From: Microbacterium sp. Marseille-Q6965
GTDB lineage: Bacteria > Actinomycetota > Actinomycetes > Actinomycetales > Microbacteriaceae
Assembly (NCBI RefSeq): GCF_946151065.1
Contig: NZ_CAMGZA010000001.1
Span: 744,001 to 808,000, forward strand
DNA length: 64,000 bases
Direction: 5' to 3'
A program made the position numbers and the translations under genes. Shown here piece by piece: positions 1 through 10,689 of the stretch. Numbering within the stretch: the first letter of the stretch is position 1; every line of letters starts with the position of its first letter. A model generated the notes under the pieces. That model was not told where the DNA came from. It saw nothing but the letters and a program-made list of their open reading frames with translations, and did no database searches.

Positions 1-321
1 CTCGTTCATCCGGGGTTCGTCCTGGCCACGGGTCTCGAGCGCCTGCGGCACCTGCCGCGCTACCTGGAGGCCGCGCGCATCCGGCTCGAGCAGCTGCCCG
101 ACAACCCGGGCAGAGACCGCGCCTGGATGACGGAGTACGAGCGCGCCGCGGCGGCCTTCACCGAGGCGGGCGGGACCGTCCCGCTCCCCGGTGACGCAGC
201 CCCTCGGCTCGTCGCGGCGCGCTGGCTGCTCGAGGAGCTGCGCGTCAGCCTCTTCGCGCAGCGCCTCGGCACGGCGGAGGCCGTGTCGGTTCAGCGCGTG
301 CAGAAGGCACTGAAGGCGTGA
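1..321 (+). CDS. hrpA: ATP-dependent RNA helicase HrpA, C-terminal end (5' truncated by the window)
   Basis: Only the last 106 residues are in the window; the frame is open from base 1 to a TGA at 319-321. The segment carries the hallmark of the HrpA C-terminal DUF3418 region: RHLPRYLEAARIRLEQLP followed by NPGRDRAWM, then a short helical end (WLLEELRVSLFAQ). HrpA is a DEAH-box RNA helicase; the helicase core lies upstream, outside the window. The next gene starts 35 bp later with its own promoter-like -10, so this is probably the end of a transcription unit. The family call rests on a short segment and on recalled family sequence. Confidence 0.8.
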   Translation, partial: LVHPGFVLATGLERLRHLPRYLEAARIRLEQLPDNPGRDRAWMTEYERAAAAFTEAGGTVPLPGDAAPRLVAARWLLEELRVSLFAQRLGTAEAVSVQRVQKALKA

Positions 322-355
322 TCCGGACGCCCGGGCAAGCGCCTATCGTGGCCTC

Positions 356-1189
356 ATGAGCGACATCCTCATCACCGTCGACGAGTTGGCCGCGCGCATC
401 GGGCGCGAACCGACGCTGCGCGTGCTCGACGTGCGGTGGTGGCTCGACCGACCCGACGGACGCCCCGACTTCGAGGCCGGGCACATCCCCGGCGCGGTCT
501 ACGTCGACCTCGAGACCGAACTGTCCGCCCACCGCGCGCCCTCGGACGGGCGCCACCCCCTGCCCGAGACGGCCGCTCTGCAGGCGGCCGCGCGCCGTTG
601 GGGATTGAACGACGGCGATGAGGTGGTCGTCTACGACAACACCCGCTCGATGTCGGCCGCGCGGGCGTGGTGGATGCTCGCGGACGCCGGCGTGAACGTG
701 CGCCTCCTCGACGGTGCGCTGTCGGCGTGGATCCGCGCCGGGCATCCGCTGGAGACCGGCAAGGATGCCCCGGAACCGGGCTCGATCACGCTCGCGTTAG
801 GTCGGCTGCCGCGGCTCGCGATCGACGACGCGGCGGAGTTCGGCCGGTCGGGCGTGCTGCTCGACGTGCGCGCCCCCGAGCGCTTCCGCGGCGAGGTCGA
901 GCCCATGGACCCCGTCGCGGGACACATCCCGGGCGCCCGCAACCTGCCGACCGCCGGCCTCATCGGCGACGACGGGCGGTTCCTGCCCGCCGAGGAGATC
1001 CGCGCCCGGTTCGCGAGCGTCGGCGCCGGGCCCGATGCGCCGGTGGGGCTCTACTGCGGCTCGGGCGTGAGCGCCTCCCACGCCTTCGTCGCCGCCACCC
1101 TCGCGGGCCTGCGACCGGCCCTCTATCCGGGCTCCTGGTCGCAGTGGTCCAACTCCCCCGGCCGCCCCGTGGCCACCGGCGAGGCGTGA
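356..1189 (+). CDS. sseA: Sulfurtransferase with two rhodanese domains (thiosulfate/3-mercaptopyruvate type)
   Basis: A 277-residue cytoplasmic protein with two tandem rhodanese domains. The N-terminal domain (about 1-130) has DVRWWLDRPDGRPDFEAGHI and an inactive loop; the C-terminal domain (about 145-275) has LLDVRAPERFRGE and the active-site loop YCGSGVSA, whose cysteine would carry the persulfide. It transfers sulfur from thiosulfate or 3-mercaptopyruvate to cyanide or thiol acceptors. CGSGV is closer to the mercaptopyruvate type than the CRKG loop of classical rhodanese, but the substrate is not decided by sequence. The ATG follows TATCGT at 344-349 by 6 nt with no Shine-Dalgarno, so the mRNA is probably leaderless. 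Confidence 0.9.
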   Translation: MSDILITVDELAARIGREPTLRVLDVRWWLDRPDGRPDFEAGHIPGAVYVDLETELSAHRAPSDGRHPLPETAALQAAARRWGLNDGDEVVVYDNTRSMSAARAWWMLADAGVNVRLLDGALSAWIRAGHPLETGKDAPEPGSITLALGRLPRLAIDDAAEFGRSGVLLDVRAPERFRGEVEPMDPVAGHIPGARNLPTAGLIGDDGRFLPAEEIRARFASVGAGPDAPVGLYCGSGVSASHAFVAATLAGLRPALYPGSWSQWSNSPGRPVATGEA

Positions 1190-1288
1190 CCCCAGGGGCG
1201 AGGTGGCCGGGTGCGGATCGCCGGCGCGAGTTGCCCGGCGCGCGGCCACCCGGGAGGATGGACGTCGGGTCCGGCGACCCGCCTCAGG

Positions 1289-3555
<2,267 letters not shown>

Positions 3556-3569
3556 TCGCGCAGGCTCTC

Positions 3570-3604
3570 GAACGGCCCGCCCTCCTTGCGAGGGCGGGCC
3601 GTTC
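3570..3604 (+). terminator. Rho-independent-type hairpin after icd
   Basis: A 14-bp perfect stem (GAACGGCCCGCCCT pairs with AGGGCGGGCCGTTC) with a 7-nt loop starts 14 bp after the icd stop. The T tract is weak, as usual in high-GC Actinobacteria. Confidence 0.8.
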
Positions 3605-3692
3605 GTCCTTCCGGGACGGCGCGGAGCCGGTCAGTATGGTGGACCTTGTCGCCGCGCGACCCGAGTGCCCGCCAGAGAGGACGGCTCTTCCC

Positions 3693-4670
3693 ATGAACTC
3701 TGCCCTGCCCGAGACGATGCGCGCCGCCGTGATCGACGCAACCGGCGGCCCCGAGGTCTTCCGCATCGCGGAGGTCCCTCGCGCGTTCCCGATCAGCGCG
3801 GAGCTGCTCGTCGAGGTGCACGCGGCGGGCGTGAACCCCATCGACGCGAAGACGCGCGGCGGCAAGGGCGTCTCGGCCGCGATCCCGGCCTTTCCCGCGA
3901 TCCTGGGAAGCGATTTCGCGGGAGTGGTCGCCGCGAGCCCCTACGACGCGTACCCGCTGCAACCCGGCGACCGCGTGTACGGCATGATCCCCGTGCCCCG
4001 CACCAGCGGGAGCCTTGCCGAATACGCGCCGATCTCGGCGCTCGGCGTGGCGCGGGCGCCCCAGAACCTCGAACTGGTGGACGCCGCCGCCGTGCCGCTC
4101 GCCGCTCTCACGGCATGGGGCGCCCTGCACGACGGCGCGGGCGTGCAGGCCGGGCAGCGCGTGCTCGTGCACGCCGGCGCGGGTGGCGTCGGCCACTTCG
4201 CCGTGCAGCTGGCGAAGATCGCGGGCGCCGAGGTCATCGCGACCGCGTCCGCCGCGAACGCCGACTTCGTGCGCAGCCTCGGCGCCGATCGTGTGATCGA
4301 CTACCGCAGCGAGCGCTTCGAGGAGGTCGTCGGCGACATCGACGCCGTCATCGATCTCATCGGCAACGTCGCCGACGACACCGGCAGCCGGTCCCTGAAG
4401 GTGCTCGCCGCCGACGGCATCATCGTCAACGTCCCGACGGGCAGCTGGCCGACCTTCCACGAGGAGGCCGCGGCGGCCGGGCTGCGGGGGACGACCTACA
4501 AGGTGTCGCCCGACGGGCGCCGGCTCGCGCAGATCACCGACCTCATCGAGCAGGGTCGCCTCCGCGTTCACGTGGACGAGGTGTTTCCGCTCGAACGAGT
4601 CGCGGACGCCCATCGCCGCGCGGAGACCGGGCACGTGCGAGGGAAACTCGTGGTGCGGATCCGCTCGTAG
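3693..4670 (+). CDS. Zinc-free MDR-family NADP-dependent oxidoreductase (quinone-reductase-like)
   Basis: A 325-residue medium-chain dehydrogenase/reductase. The N-terminal GroES-like fold (about 10-130) is followed by a Rossmann NADP-binding domain with the fingerprint HAGAGGVGHFAVQLAKIAGA near residues 153-172. The cysteine/histidine ligands of zinc alcohol dehydrogenases are absent, and the Y/GVNPIDAKTR motif is typical of NADPH:quinone oxidoreductases. The start chosen (3693) has AGAGAGGA upstream; the frame stays open far upstream but only antisense-like low-complexity sequence is encoded there. It is followed after 4 bp by a LysR gene, which may control it or be co-transcribed with it. 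Confidence 0.85.
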   Translation: MNSALPETMRAAVIDATGGPEVFRIAEVPRAFPISAELLVEVHAAGVNPIDAKTRGGKGVSAAIPAFPAILGSDFAGVVAASPYDAYPLQPGDRVYGMIPVPRTSGSLAEYAPISALGVARAPQNLELVDAAAVPLAALTAWGALHDGAGVQAGQRVLVHAGAGGVGHFAVQLAKIAGAEVIATASAANADFVRSLGADRVIDYRSERFEEVVGDIDAVIDLIGNVADDTGSRSLKVLAADGIIVNVPTGSWPTFHEEAAAAGLRGTTYKVSPDGRRLAQITDLIEQGRLRVHVDEVFPLERVADAHRRAETGHVRGKLVVRIRS

Positions 4671-4674
4671 TCCG

Positions 4675-5622
4675 ATGAACACGCGCAGCATCGACGGCTA
4701 CCGCCTCGAGTGGCTCACGAGCTTTCTGGCCGTGGTCGACTTCGGCGGGTTCGCGGCGGGGGCGGAGGCGACCTATCGCTCTCAGCCGCGCGTCAGCACC
4801 CACGTGGCGCAGCTCGAGCGGCACCTCGGCGTCGTGCTGATCGATCGCCACGAGCGCCCCGTGCGCCTCACCGAGGCGGGCATCGCGTTCCTCGAGCATG
4901 CCAGGGCGGTCGTCCGCTCACTGGAGACGGGTACCGCGTCGGTGCAGGCGGTGCTCGGAATGCTCCGCGGCCACGTGCGCCTCGGCAGCTACGCCGGCGC
5001 CGGACCCACCTTCGTCGCCGCGTCGCTTGAGGCGTTCCGACGGCTGCACCCGCACATCGAGGTCGAGCTCGTCGAGGACGAGTCGGAGGCCCTCGCCGCC
5101 GCGCTGAGGTCCGGCGACATCGACCTCGCGATCCGGCCCGTGCTTCCGGCCGTGCGCGACGCGTCGCTGCTCTACCAGGCGCTCTGGGAGGAGCCGCTGG
5201 TCGCTCTCACCCCGCCCGATCATCCCCTTGCCGCGTCGGAGTACATCTCCGTGGCCGAGCTGGCGGCGCATCCTCTCGTGCTGCTCGGCGACGCCCACGG
5301 CGACCCGGACCACCCCGACGAGATCCGCCGCGCGTTCCGCACCGCCGGGGTGTCGCCGCGCGTCGTCCTGCGCACGCGGGAGCCGGCCACGCTGGCGGGC
5401 CTGGTGCGACGGCGCCTCGGCGTGGGCGTGTGCGACCTGCTCAGCGGGACGGCCGCCGGCGATCTCACGGTGATCCCGCTGCTCGACTCGGGCAATCGCC
5501 GACTGGTCAGCGTCTTCTGGAACTCGTCGCGCCCCATGCAGCCGGCGGCCCGCGCCCTGATGGACCTCCTCGTGCAGGTGCCCGTGCCGGCGGAGGTGAG
5601 CAGCTACCAGCGGCGGGCATGA
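4675..5622 (+). CDS. LysR-family transcriptional regulator
   Basis: A 315-residue LysR-type regulator. Residues about 10-70 form the N-terminal winged helix-turn-helix (FLAVVDFGGFAAGAEATYR, then SQPRVSTHVAQLERHLG), and the rest is a periplasmic-binding-protein-like effector domain (about 95-300). The start lies 4 bp after the upstream MDR oxidoreductase, so the two are probably co-transcribed, unlike the divergent layout usual for LysR genes. Its stop is only 4 bp from the stop of the convergent sugar-kinase gene. Target and effector are not readable from sequence; the adjacent oxidoreductase is the obvious candidate target. Confidence 0.9.
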   Translation: MNTRSIDGYRLEWLTSFLAVVDFGGFAAGAEATYRSQPRVSTHVAQLERHLGVVLIDRHERPVRLTEAGIAFLEHARAVVRSLETGTASVQAVLGMLRGHVRLGSYAGAGPTFVAASLEAFRRLHPHIEVELVEDESEALAAALRSGDIDLAIRPVLPAVRDASLLYQALWEEPLVALTPPDHPLAASEYISVAELAAHPLVLLGDAHGDPDHPDEIRRAFRTAGVSPRVVLRTREPATLAGLVRRRLGVGVCDLLSGTAAGDLTVIPLLDSGNRRLVSVFWNSSRPMQPAARALMDLLVQVPVPAEVSSYQRRA

Positions 5623-5626
5623 CCCG

Positions 5627-6568
5627 CTAGAGCGCCGCGAGCAGCTCCTCCACGAGCCCGTCGACCTCGTGTCGGCGGGGAATGGGACCGACGGCGCCGA
5701 GCCCTTCCACCACCCGCGACGCGGCGGCCGCGGCGAAGATCGCCGCCTCCCGGGGCGCGCGGCCTTCGAGCAGCGCGACGGCGAAACCGGCGTCGAAGGT
5801 GTCGCCCGCGCCCGTGGCGTCCTTGGCCAGCACGGCGCGCGTCGGCACAGGGATGTAGTCGTCCTGTGTCGCGACGACGGCGCCCGATCCGCCCATCTTG
5901 AGAACGATCATCTTCGCCCCGATCGCGAGCAGCTCGCGCGTGATCGCGCGCGGATCCTCCTTCCCCGTGAGCATGCGACCCTCTTCGAGGTTGGGAAGCA
6001 CCACATCGCAGAGCGGGATCGTGTAGCGCGCCGTGGCGCGGGCGGCGTGGAGCGACCACAGCGCCGGACGGATGTTGGGGTCGTAGGTGACCGTCACGCC
6101 CGCCGCCCGTGCCCGCTCGATGCCCGCGAAGACCGCTTCACGGGCCGACGTGCTGATCGCCTGCGTGATGCCGGTGACGTGCAGGATCCGCGCCGACTCG
6201 ATCCAGCCGTGCGGGATGTCGTCGGCGGAAAGGTGCGAAGCGGCCGAGCCGGTGCGGCGGTACACGAACTCGCTCATCGCGCCATGGCGCAGGATGAAGT
6301 AGAGACCGGTGGGATGACGCTCGTCCACGATGACGTGGGAGCCGTCGACGCGCTCGTCGTGCCACAACCCCTGCAGCATGGCCCCGAACGGGTCGGCACC
6401 CACGCGCGTGAGATAGCCGGAGCGCGCGCCCAGGCGGCTCGCCGCGACGGCGAAGTTCGAGCTGTCGCCGCCGTAGCCCACCGTGAACACGGAGCCCGAG
6501 CGGGGGCCGCCGACGGCCTCGGCATTGAACTCCACCATCGGTTCCCCGAAGGAGACGATATCGGGCAT
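5627..6568 (-). CDS. kdgK: PfkB-family sugar kinase, 2-keto-3-deoxygluconate kinase-like
   Basis: A 313-residue ribokinase/PfkB-fold kinase. The N-terminal MPDIVSFGEPMVEFN and GYGGDSSNFAVAASRLG match the KDG kinase subgroup, and the C-terminal PfkB signature DATGAGDTFDAGF (near residue 250) supplies the catalytic aspartate. The expected reaction is ATP-dependent phosphorylation of 2-keto-3-deoxygluconate or a related keto-deoxy acid to give a KDPG-type product. The neighbouring KDPG-type aldolase gene makes this assignment coherent. It is the last gene of the minus-strand operon, 11 bp behind the RraA-like gene. The start was set by the conserved N-terminus; sequence further upstream belongs to the neighbour in another frame. 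Confidence 0.87.
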   Translation of the reverse strand: MPDIVSFGEPMVEFNAEAVGGPRSGSVFTVGYGGDSSNFAVAASRLGARSGYLTRVGADPFGAMLQGLWHDERVDGSHVIVDERHPTGLYFILRHGAMSEFVYRRTGSAASHLSADDIPHGWIESARILHVTGITQAISTSAREAVFAGIERARAAGVTVTYDPNIRPALWSLHAARATARYTIPLCDVVLPNLEEGRMLTGKEDPRAITRELLAIGAKMIVLKMGGSGAVVATQDDYIPVPTRAVLAKDATGAGDTFDAGFAVALLEGRAPREAAIFAAAAASRVVEGLGAVGPIPRRHEVDGLVEELLAAL

Positions 6569-6579
6569 GGATCTGCCTC

Positions 6580-7233
6580 TCAGATGCGGTTGTAGGTAGC
6601 GATGCCCTGCGCCAGCGAGCCGGATTCGAGGATGAGCCGAGCCTGCTGGCGCTCCCGCTCCTCGATGTCCTCGGCGATCCGGCGCACCTCGTCGACGAGG
6701 GCGCGCGGCACGATCACGACGCCGTCCCGATCGCCGACGACGAGGTCGCCCTGGGCCACCGCGACACCGCCGATGTGCACCGGCTCCCCCTTCGACACCG
6801 TCCGGAATCGCCCCAGCGTCGTCGACGGGCTCTGTGATACGGCGAACACGGTGAACCCGTAGTCGCGCTCGATCTCGTCGACATCGCGCACTCCCGTGTC
6901 GAGGACCACGCCCGCGAGCTTGTTCGCCACGGCGCCGGCGGTCATGATCCCGCCCCAGCCGGCGACCTCGGCCTCGCCGCCGTTGTCGATGACGATGACG
7001 GCTCCCGCGGGTGCCTCGTCGATGGCCTCGAGCGCGTGCACCGGCGGCACGTGCTCGTCCGTCGGTTCCTCCTTCACCGTGACGGCGGGCCCCACGATCT
7101 TCGTGCCGGTGATCCGGTGGATACGCGAGGACACGTACCCGTGAACGCCGAGCGATTGCAGCGCGTCCGAGACGGAGGGGGTCGTGATGCGGTGAAAGGC
7201 CGCGATGATCTCGTCGGGGAACTCGATGGACAT
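6580..7233 (-). CDS. RraA-family protein, probable pyruvate-releasing class II aldolase (HMG/CHA type)
   Basis: A 217-residue member of the RraA/MenG-like fold. It contains the metal- and substrate-binding signature G-X20-R-D-X2-E (G of GGIM to VRDVDE near residues 97-122) that separates active 4-hydroxy-4-methyl-2-oxoglutarate/4-carboxy-4-hydroxy-2-oxoadipate aldolases from RNase E inhibitors. I therefore favour a divalent-metal aldolase or oxaloacetate-decarboxylase-like role over RNA decay control. It has a good Shine-Dalgarno (AAGGAGG) and lies in the operon between the KDPG-type aldolase (37 bp upstream) and the KDG-type kinase (11 bp downstream). The exact substrate is unknown. Confidence 0.82.
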   Translation of the reverse strand: MSIEFPDEIIAAFHRITTPSVSDALQSLGVHGYVSSRIHRITGTKIVGPAVTVKEEPTDEHVPPVHALEAIDEAPAGAVIVIDNGGEAEVAGWGGIMTAGAVANKLAGVVLDTGVRDVDEIERDYGFTVFAVSQSPSTTLGRFRTVSKGEPVHIGGVAVAQGDLVVGDRDGVVIVPRALVDEVRRIAEDIEERERQQARLILESGSLAQGIATYNRI

Positions 7234-7270
7234 GGGTCCTCCTTGTCAAAGGTCAACGTGAAGATCGGAG

Positions 7271-7900
7271 TCAGGCGACGTGAACGGCCGCGAGCAGCCG
7301 TTCCGCCTCCTGACGGACGGCCGCGGTGTCGGGCTCAGCCGCCGCGGGGCTGAGCCCGCCGCCCACCCCCACGGCGAGCGCGCCGGCGGCGATCCACTCC
7401 CCCGCATCGGCGGCGGAGATGCCGCCGCTGGGCACCACCGCCAGCTGGGGAAAGGGGCCGGCGAGCGCGCGGAGGTAGCGGGGGCCGAGGGCGTCGGCGG
7501 GGAAGAGTTTCACCGCAAGGGCACCGGCGGCGAGCGCCCGCTGCACCTCGGTGGGGGTGAGCACGCCGGGCAGCATGAGGATGTCCCGCTCCCGGGCGAG
7601 CGCCACGACCCGCTCATCCAGGCCCGGGCTCACGAGGAACCGCGCGCCGGCGTCGACGGCGTCGCGCGCCATCATTGGATCGACGACGGTGCCGGCGCCG
7701 ACGAGCACGTCCGGGTGCGCGTCCCGCACCTTGCGGATGAGCTCCAGCGCGCCCGGCACGGTGAACGTGACCTCGACCGCGCGGAGACCACCGGCGACGG
7801 CGGCATCGATCGCCGCGCGCGCCGCGGCGACGTGCGCGCCCCGCACCACCATGATCAGGCGCTCGGTGCCGAGTCGCGAGAGCGCGGCCGACGCGGTCAT
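7271..7900 (-). CDS. eda: 2-dehydro-3-deoxy-6-phosphogluconate (KDPG) aldolase-like protein
   Basis: A 209-residue class I aldolase of the KDPG/KHG family. The Schiff-base lysine is in AVKLFPADALGP (about residue 130), the general-base glutamate is in AVEVTFTVP, and VGAGTVVDP and VVPSGGIS are phosphate-loop motifs. It cleaves KDPG to pyruvate and glyceraldehyde-3-phosphate in the Entner-Doudoroff and uronate pathways. The ATG overlaps the stop of the upstream small membrane-protein gene (ATGA), so translation is coupled. The kinase further down the operon would supply its substrate. A related keto-deoxy sugar acid cannot be excluded. Confidence 0.9.
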   Translation of the reverse strand: MTASAALSRLGTERLIMVVRGAHVAAARAAIDAAVAGGLRAVEVTFTVPGALELIRKVRDAHPDVLVGAGTVVDPMMARDAVDAGARFLVSPGLDERVVALARERDILMLPGVLTPTEVQRALAAGALAVKLFPADALGPRYLRALAGPFPQLAVVPSGGISAADAGEWIAAGALAVGVGGGLSPAAAEPDTAAVRQEAERLLAAVHVA

Positions 7901-8229
7901 CCCTCGCTCCACGGCCGGATCGACTCGATCCAGTAGACCCGCGCCAGCATGCCGACCGACTCGGGCCGCACGTCGCGCAGCCGGACGAAGTCCTCCCCCG
8001 AGCCGCTGATGCGGCCGTAGGACTGCAGGAAGAGCGTGTGGAACCGCTCCGGAGCGAAGTCCATGACCACCTCGACGCGCAGCGAGCTCTCCACGGGCAC
8101 CTCCGCCGCGACCGCGGGGTCGACGACCCCGGGCGCGCGGAAGGCGAGGAAGGCCTGCCACGCGGCGGCGAGGATCGCGACGACGGCGAGGACCCGCACG
8201 AGGCGGGTACGCAGCATGCGCGCGATCAT
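7897..8229 (-). CDS. Small single-pass membrane protein of unknown function in the ABC/aldolase operon
   Basis: 110 residues. An N-terminal transmembrane helix (about 10-32, VRVLAVVAILAAAWQAFLAF) is preceded by arginines and followed by an acidic/hydrophobic exported domain with VVMDFAPERFHTLFLQSYGR. I do not recognise the family. The start overlaps the stop of the ATPase gene by one base, and the stop overlaps the start of eda by 4 bp, so it is firmly embedded in the operon between importer and catabolic enzymes. Topology suggests the domain faces outside. A role as accessory subunit of the transporter is inference only. Confidence 0.7.
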   Translation of the reverse strand: MIARMLRTRLVRVLAVVAILAAAWQAFLAFRAPGVVDPAVAAEVPVESSLRVEVVMDFAPERFHTLFLQSYGRISGSGEDFVRLRDVRPESVGMLARVYWIESIRPWSEG

Positions 8230-9035
8230 CAGCCGGCCGATCCGGGGGCGACGGAGATCTCGGCGTCGTCCTCCACACCGAGCATGGCGAGCAACTCCGC
8301 GCGCAGGTGCAGGAAGCGGGGGTGGGTCTGGACGTCGCGCCAGGCCCGCGGCCGTGGCAGCTCGACCGCGATGTCGGCGGCGACGACGGACGGTCGGGCG
8401 CTGAGCACGATCACGCGATCCGCCATGAAGATCGCCTCTTCGACGTCGTGCGTGACGAAGAGCACGGTGGGGCGCTGGGACTCCCACATGCCGAGCACCT
8501 CCTGCTGCAGCAGGCGCCGCGTCTGCGCGTCGATGGACGCGAAGGGCTCGTCCATGAGCATGATCGTCGGCTCGGTCGCGAGGACACGGGCCACACCGGC
8601 ACGCTGCCGCATGCCGCCGGAGAGTTCGTGCGGGAACTTCTTCTCGAACCCGCCGAGGCCCACCAGCGCGGCCATCTCTCGCGCCGTGGTGCGGCGCTGG
8701 GCCTTGGGCACGCCCCGCATCTTGAGCCCGAAGGCGATGTTCGCCTCCACGGTCATCCACGGGAACAGCGCGAAGTCCTGGAAGACGACGCCCCGGTCCG
8801 GTCCGGGGCCGGCGACGTCCTTGCCCCCCACCCGCACGCGGCCGGCGGTCGCGGGGATGAACCCCGCCACGGTGTTGAGCACCGTCGTCTTGCCGCATCC
8901 GGACGGTCCGATGAGGGAGACGAACTGTCCCTCCGGGATCGTGAAGGACACGTCCCCCACCGCGATGGTGGCCTCGCCGGAGTACGGATCGATGTACGTC
9001 TGATTCAGGTTCTCGATGCTGAGCGTGCTGCTCAT
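8229..9035 (-). CDS. ABC transporter ATPase, nitrate/sulfonate/bicarbonate (SsuB/TauB) family
   Basis: A 268-residue ABC ATPase with Walker A GPSGCGKTTVLN, Q-loop VVFQDFALFPWMTV, signature LSGGMRQRAGVARVL, Walker B IMLMDEPFASIDAQTR and H-loop FVTHDVEEA. The LFPWMTV block and MRQR signature are characteristic of the SsuB/TauB/NrtD group. It energises the importer formed with the two permeases and the lipoprotein upstream. The ATG overlaps the preceding permease stop by 4 bp. The substrate class (organic anion) is inferred from the family and from the downstream aldolase and kinase. Confidence 0.93.
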   Translation of the reverse strand: MSSTLSIENLNQTYIDPYSGEATIAVGDVSFTIPEGQFVSLIGPSGCGKTTVLNTVAGFIPATAGRVRVGGKDVAGPGPDRGVVFQDFALFPWMTVEANIAFGLKMRGVPKAQRRTTAREMAALVGLGGFEKKFPHELSGGMRQRAGVARVLATEPTIMLMDEPFASIDAQTRRLLQQEVLGMWESQRPTVLFVTHDVEEAIFMADRVIVLSARPSVVAADIAVELPRPRAWRDVQTHPRFLHLRAELLAMLGVEDDAEISVAPGSAG

Positions 9036-9865
9036 CGTCCTACTCCTTCGACCATTCCCCAACGCTCGACCGTCTGCTTCTCGAACGGTGCGAGAACCAG
9101 CGCGTCCAGCAGGTACCAGAGGATGCCGAGCACGATCATCCCCACGAACACTTGCGATATCTCCCCCTGGCGGCGGGCGTCGAACATCATGAACCCGACG
9201 CCGCTCGTCCCGATGATGATCTCCGCCGCGATGAGCGCCCGCAGCCCGTACCCGAGCCCCGTGCGGATGCCGCTCGACACGCCGGGCAGCGCGCCCGGAA
9301 GGACGACGTAGAGCACCCGCTGCCACCGCCCCGCGCCCAGGCTGCCCGAGGCGCGCAGGAGGTTCTGCGGGATCCCGTCGATCGCGGCGACGATGCTGAT
9401 GATGAGCGGGAACACGACGGTGTAGACGATGACGATCGTGACGGACGTCAGGCTGAACCCGAACCAGATGATGAGGATCGGCAACCACGCGATGTCTCCG
9501 ATCGCTTGGAAGAACAGCAGCACCGGCCAGGTGAAGCGGCGAACGTATCGGTTGAGGCCCACGAGGAATCCCAGGGGGATGCCGATGGCGAGCCCGTAGA
9601 GCGCACCGATCGCCAGGCGGGCGGCCGAATCCGCGATGTACGAGGGGAGGATGCCCTTGCGGACGAGCTCGACCGTGGTGTCCCACACCGTCGCGGGGCC
9701 GGTGAAGAAGGCGTCCGGGAAGACCTGAGCCGCCGCGATTGCCGCCCACAGCGCCGCGACGACGGCGAAGGGGCCCCACGTGCGGATTCCGGGGACGCGC
9801 AGGAGGCCGTGCTGGAGACGGGGCCAGAAGCCCACGCGGGCGACGGCGATTCCGGTGGTGGTCAT
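9032..9865 (-). CDS. ABC transporter permease, SsuC/TauC family (second permease)
   Basis: 277 residues with about six transmembrane helices (the first near 30-50) and the BPD_transp_1 cytoplasmic EAA-like loop AIDGIPQNLLRASGSLGAGRWQRV near 175-200. It pairs with a second, non-identical permease encoded immediately upstream, with a 4-bp ATGA overlap. SsuC/TauC importers normally use one permease as a homodimer, so two consecutive distinct permeases imply a heterodimeric channel. The start MTTTGIAVARVGFWPRLQ was chosen by the overlap. Confidence 0.92.
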   Translation of the reverse strand: MTTTGIAVARVGFWPRLQHGLLRVPGIRTWGPFAVVAALWAAIAAAQVFPDAFFTGPATVWDTTVELVRKGILPSYIADSAARLAIGALYGLAIGIPLGFLVGLNRYVRRFTWPVLLFFQAIGDIAWLPILIIWFGFSLTSVTIVIVYTVVFPLIISIVAAIDGIPQNLLRASGSLGAGRWQRVLYVVLPGALPGVSSGIRTGLGYGLRALIAAEIIIGTSGVGFMMFDARRQGEISQVFVGMIVLGILWYLLDALVLAPFEKQTVERWGMVEGVGR

Positions 9866-10689
9866 GCGTCGGCCCTCTTTCCGCCCCAGCGCTCGACGGT
9901 TCGCCGCTCCAAGGGTGCGAGCAGGAGACGATCCATCAGGATCCACAGCACGCCGATGATGACCATCATGAGGATGATGACGTCGGTCTCGTAGTACTGC
10001 CGGGCGAGGAACAGGCTGTAGCCCAGCCCGAGGCTCGTCGCGATGATCTCGGCGGCGATCACGCCGCGCCAGGCGAATCCGAGGCCCACCCGCAACCCGA
10101 CCGCGATGCTCGGCGCGGCGCCGGGCAGATACGTCTCCCAGACCATCCGCACGGGGTGCGCCCCGAGGCTGCGCGCCGCCCGCAGCAGCGAGATCGGGAT
10201 CTGTCGCACGCCCAGCAGCGTCTGGTAGACGATCGCGAAGAACACCGCGTTGAAGACGACGAAGATGACGGCGCCGTCGCCGTAGCCGAAGGCGAGGGTG
10301 GCGAAGGGGATCCACGCGATGCCCGCCAGCGCGACGGAGAAGCGCAGCAGCGGCTCGAAGAATCCGGCCACGGCCCGGCTCATGCCCATCAAAATCCCGA
10401 ACGGCACACCGAGGAGCACGGCCGCGCCGGCGCCCAGGAACACGCGGTTCAGGGTGGCTCCGAGGTGCAGCCACAGCGTGCCGTCGGCCGTCATCTCGAT
10501 GAACCGTGCCCACACCGCCTGCGCGGAGGGGAAGGTGCGGGGCGAGACTCCCCCGAGCGGGATGACGAGGAGCCACAGGATCAGCAGCAGGAGGAACGGG
10601 CTGACGAACCAGGCCACATCGGCGGCGCGGGCCTTCACCCGCTGCGTGGGGGTCTTCGCGGCGAAGACCCCCACGCCCCGCGCGCTCAC
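9862..10689 (-). CDS. ABC transporter permease, SsuC/TauC family (first permease)
   Basis: 275 residues with about six transmembrane helices and an EAA-like loop (VRQIPISLLRAARSLGAHPV). The start is a GTG at 10687-10689 whose bases overlap the TGA of the binding-protein gene (GTGA); no ATG gives a sensible N-terminus, because sequence upstream in this frame is the shadow of that gene. It is related to but clearly distinct from the following permease. Together they would form the membrane channel of the importer. Confidence 0.9.
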   Translation of the reverse strand: MSARGVGVFAAKTPTQRVKARAADVAWFVSPFLLLLILWLLVIPLGGVSPRTFPSAQAVWARFIEMTADGTLWLHLGATLNRVFLGAGAAVLLGVPFGILMGMSRAVAGFFEPLLRFSVALAGIAWIPFATLAFGYGDGAVIFVVFNAVFFAIVYQTLLGVRQIPISLLRAARSLGAHPVRMVWETYLPGAAPSIAVGLRVGLGFAWRGVIAAEIIATSLGLGYSLFLARQYYETDVIILMMVIIGVLWILMDRLLLAPLERRTVERWGGKRADA

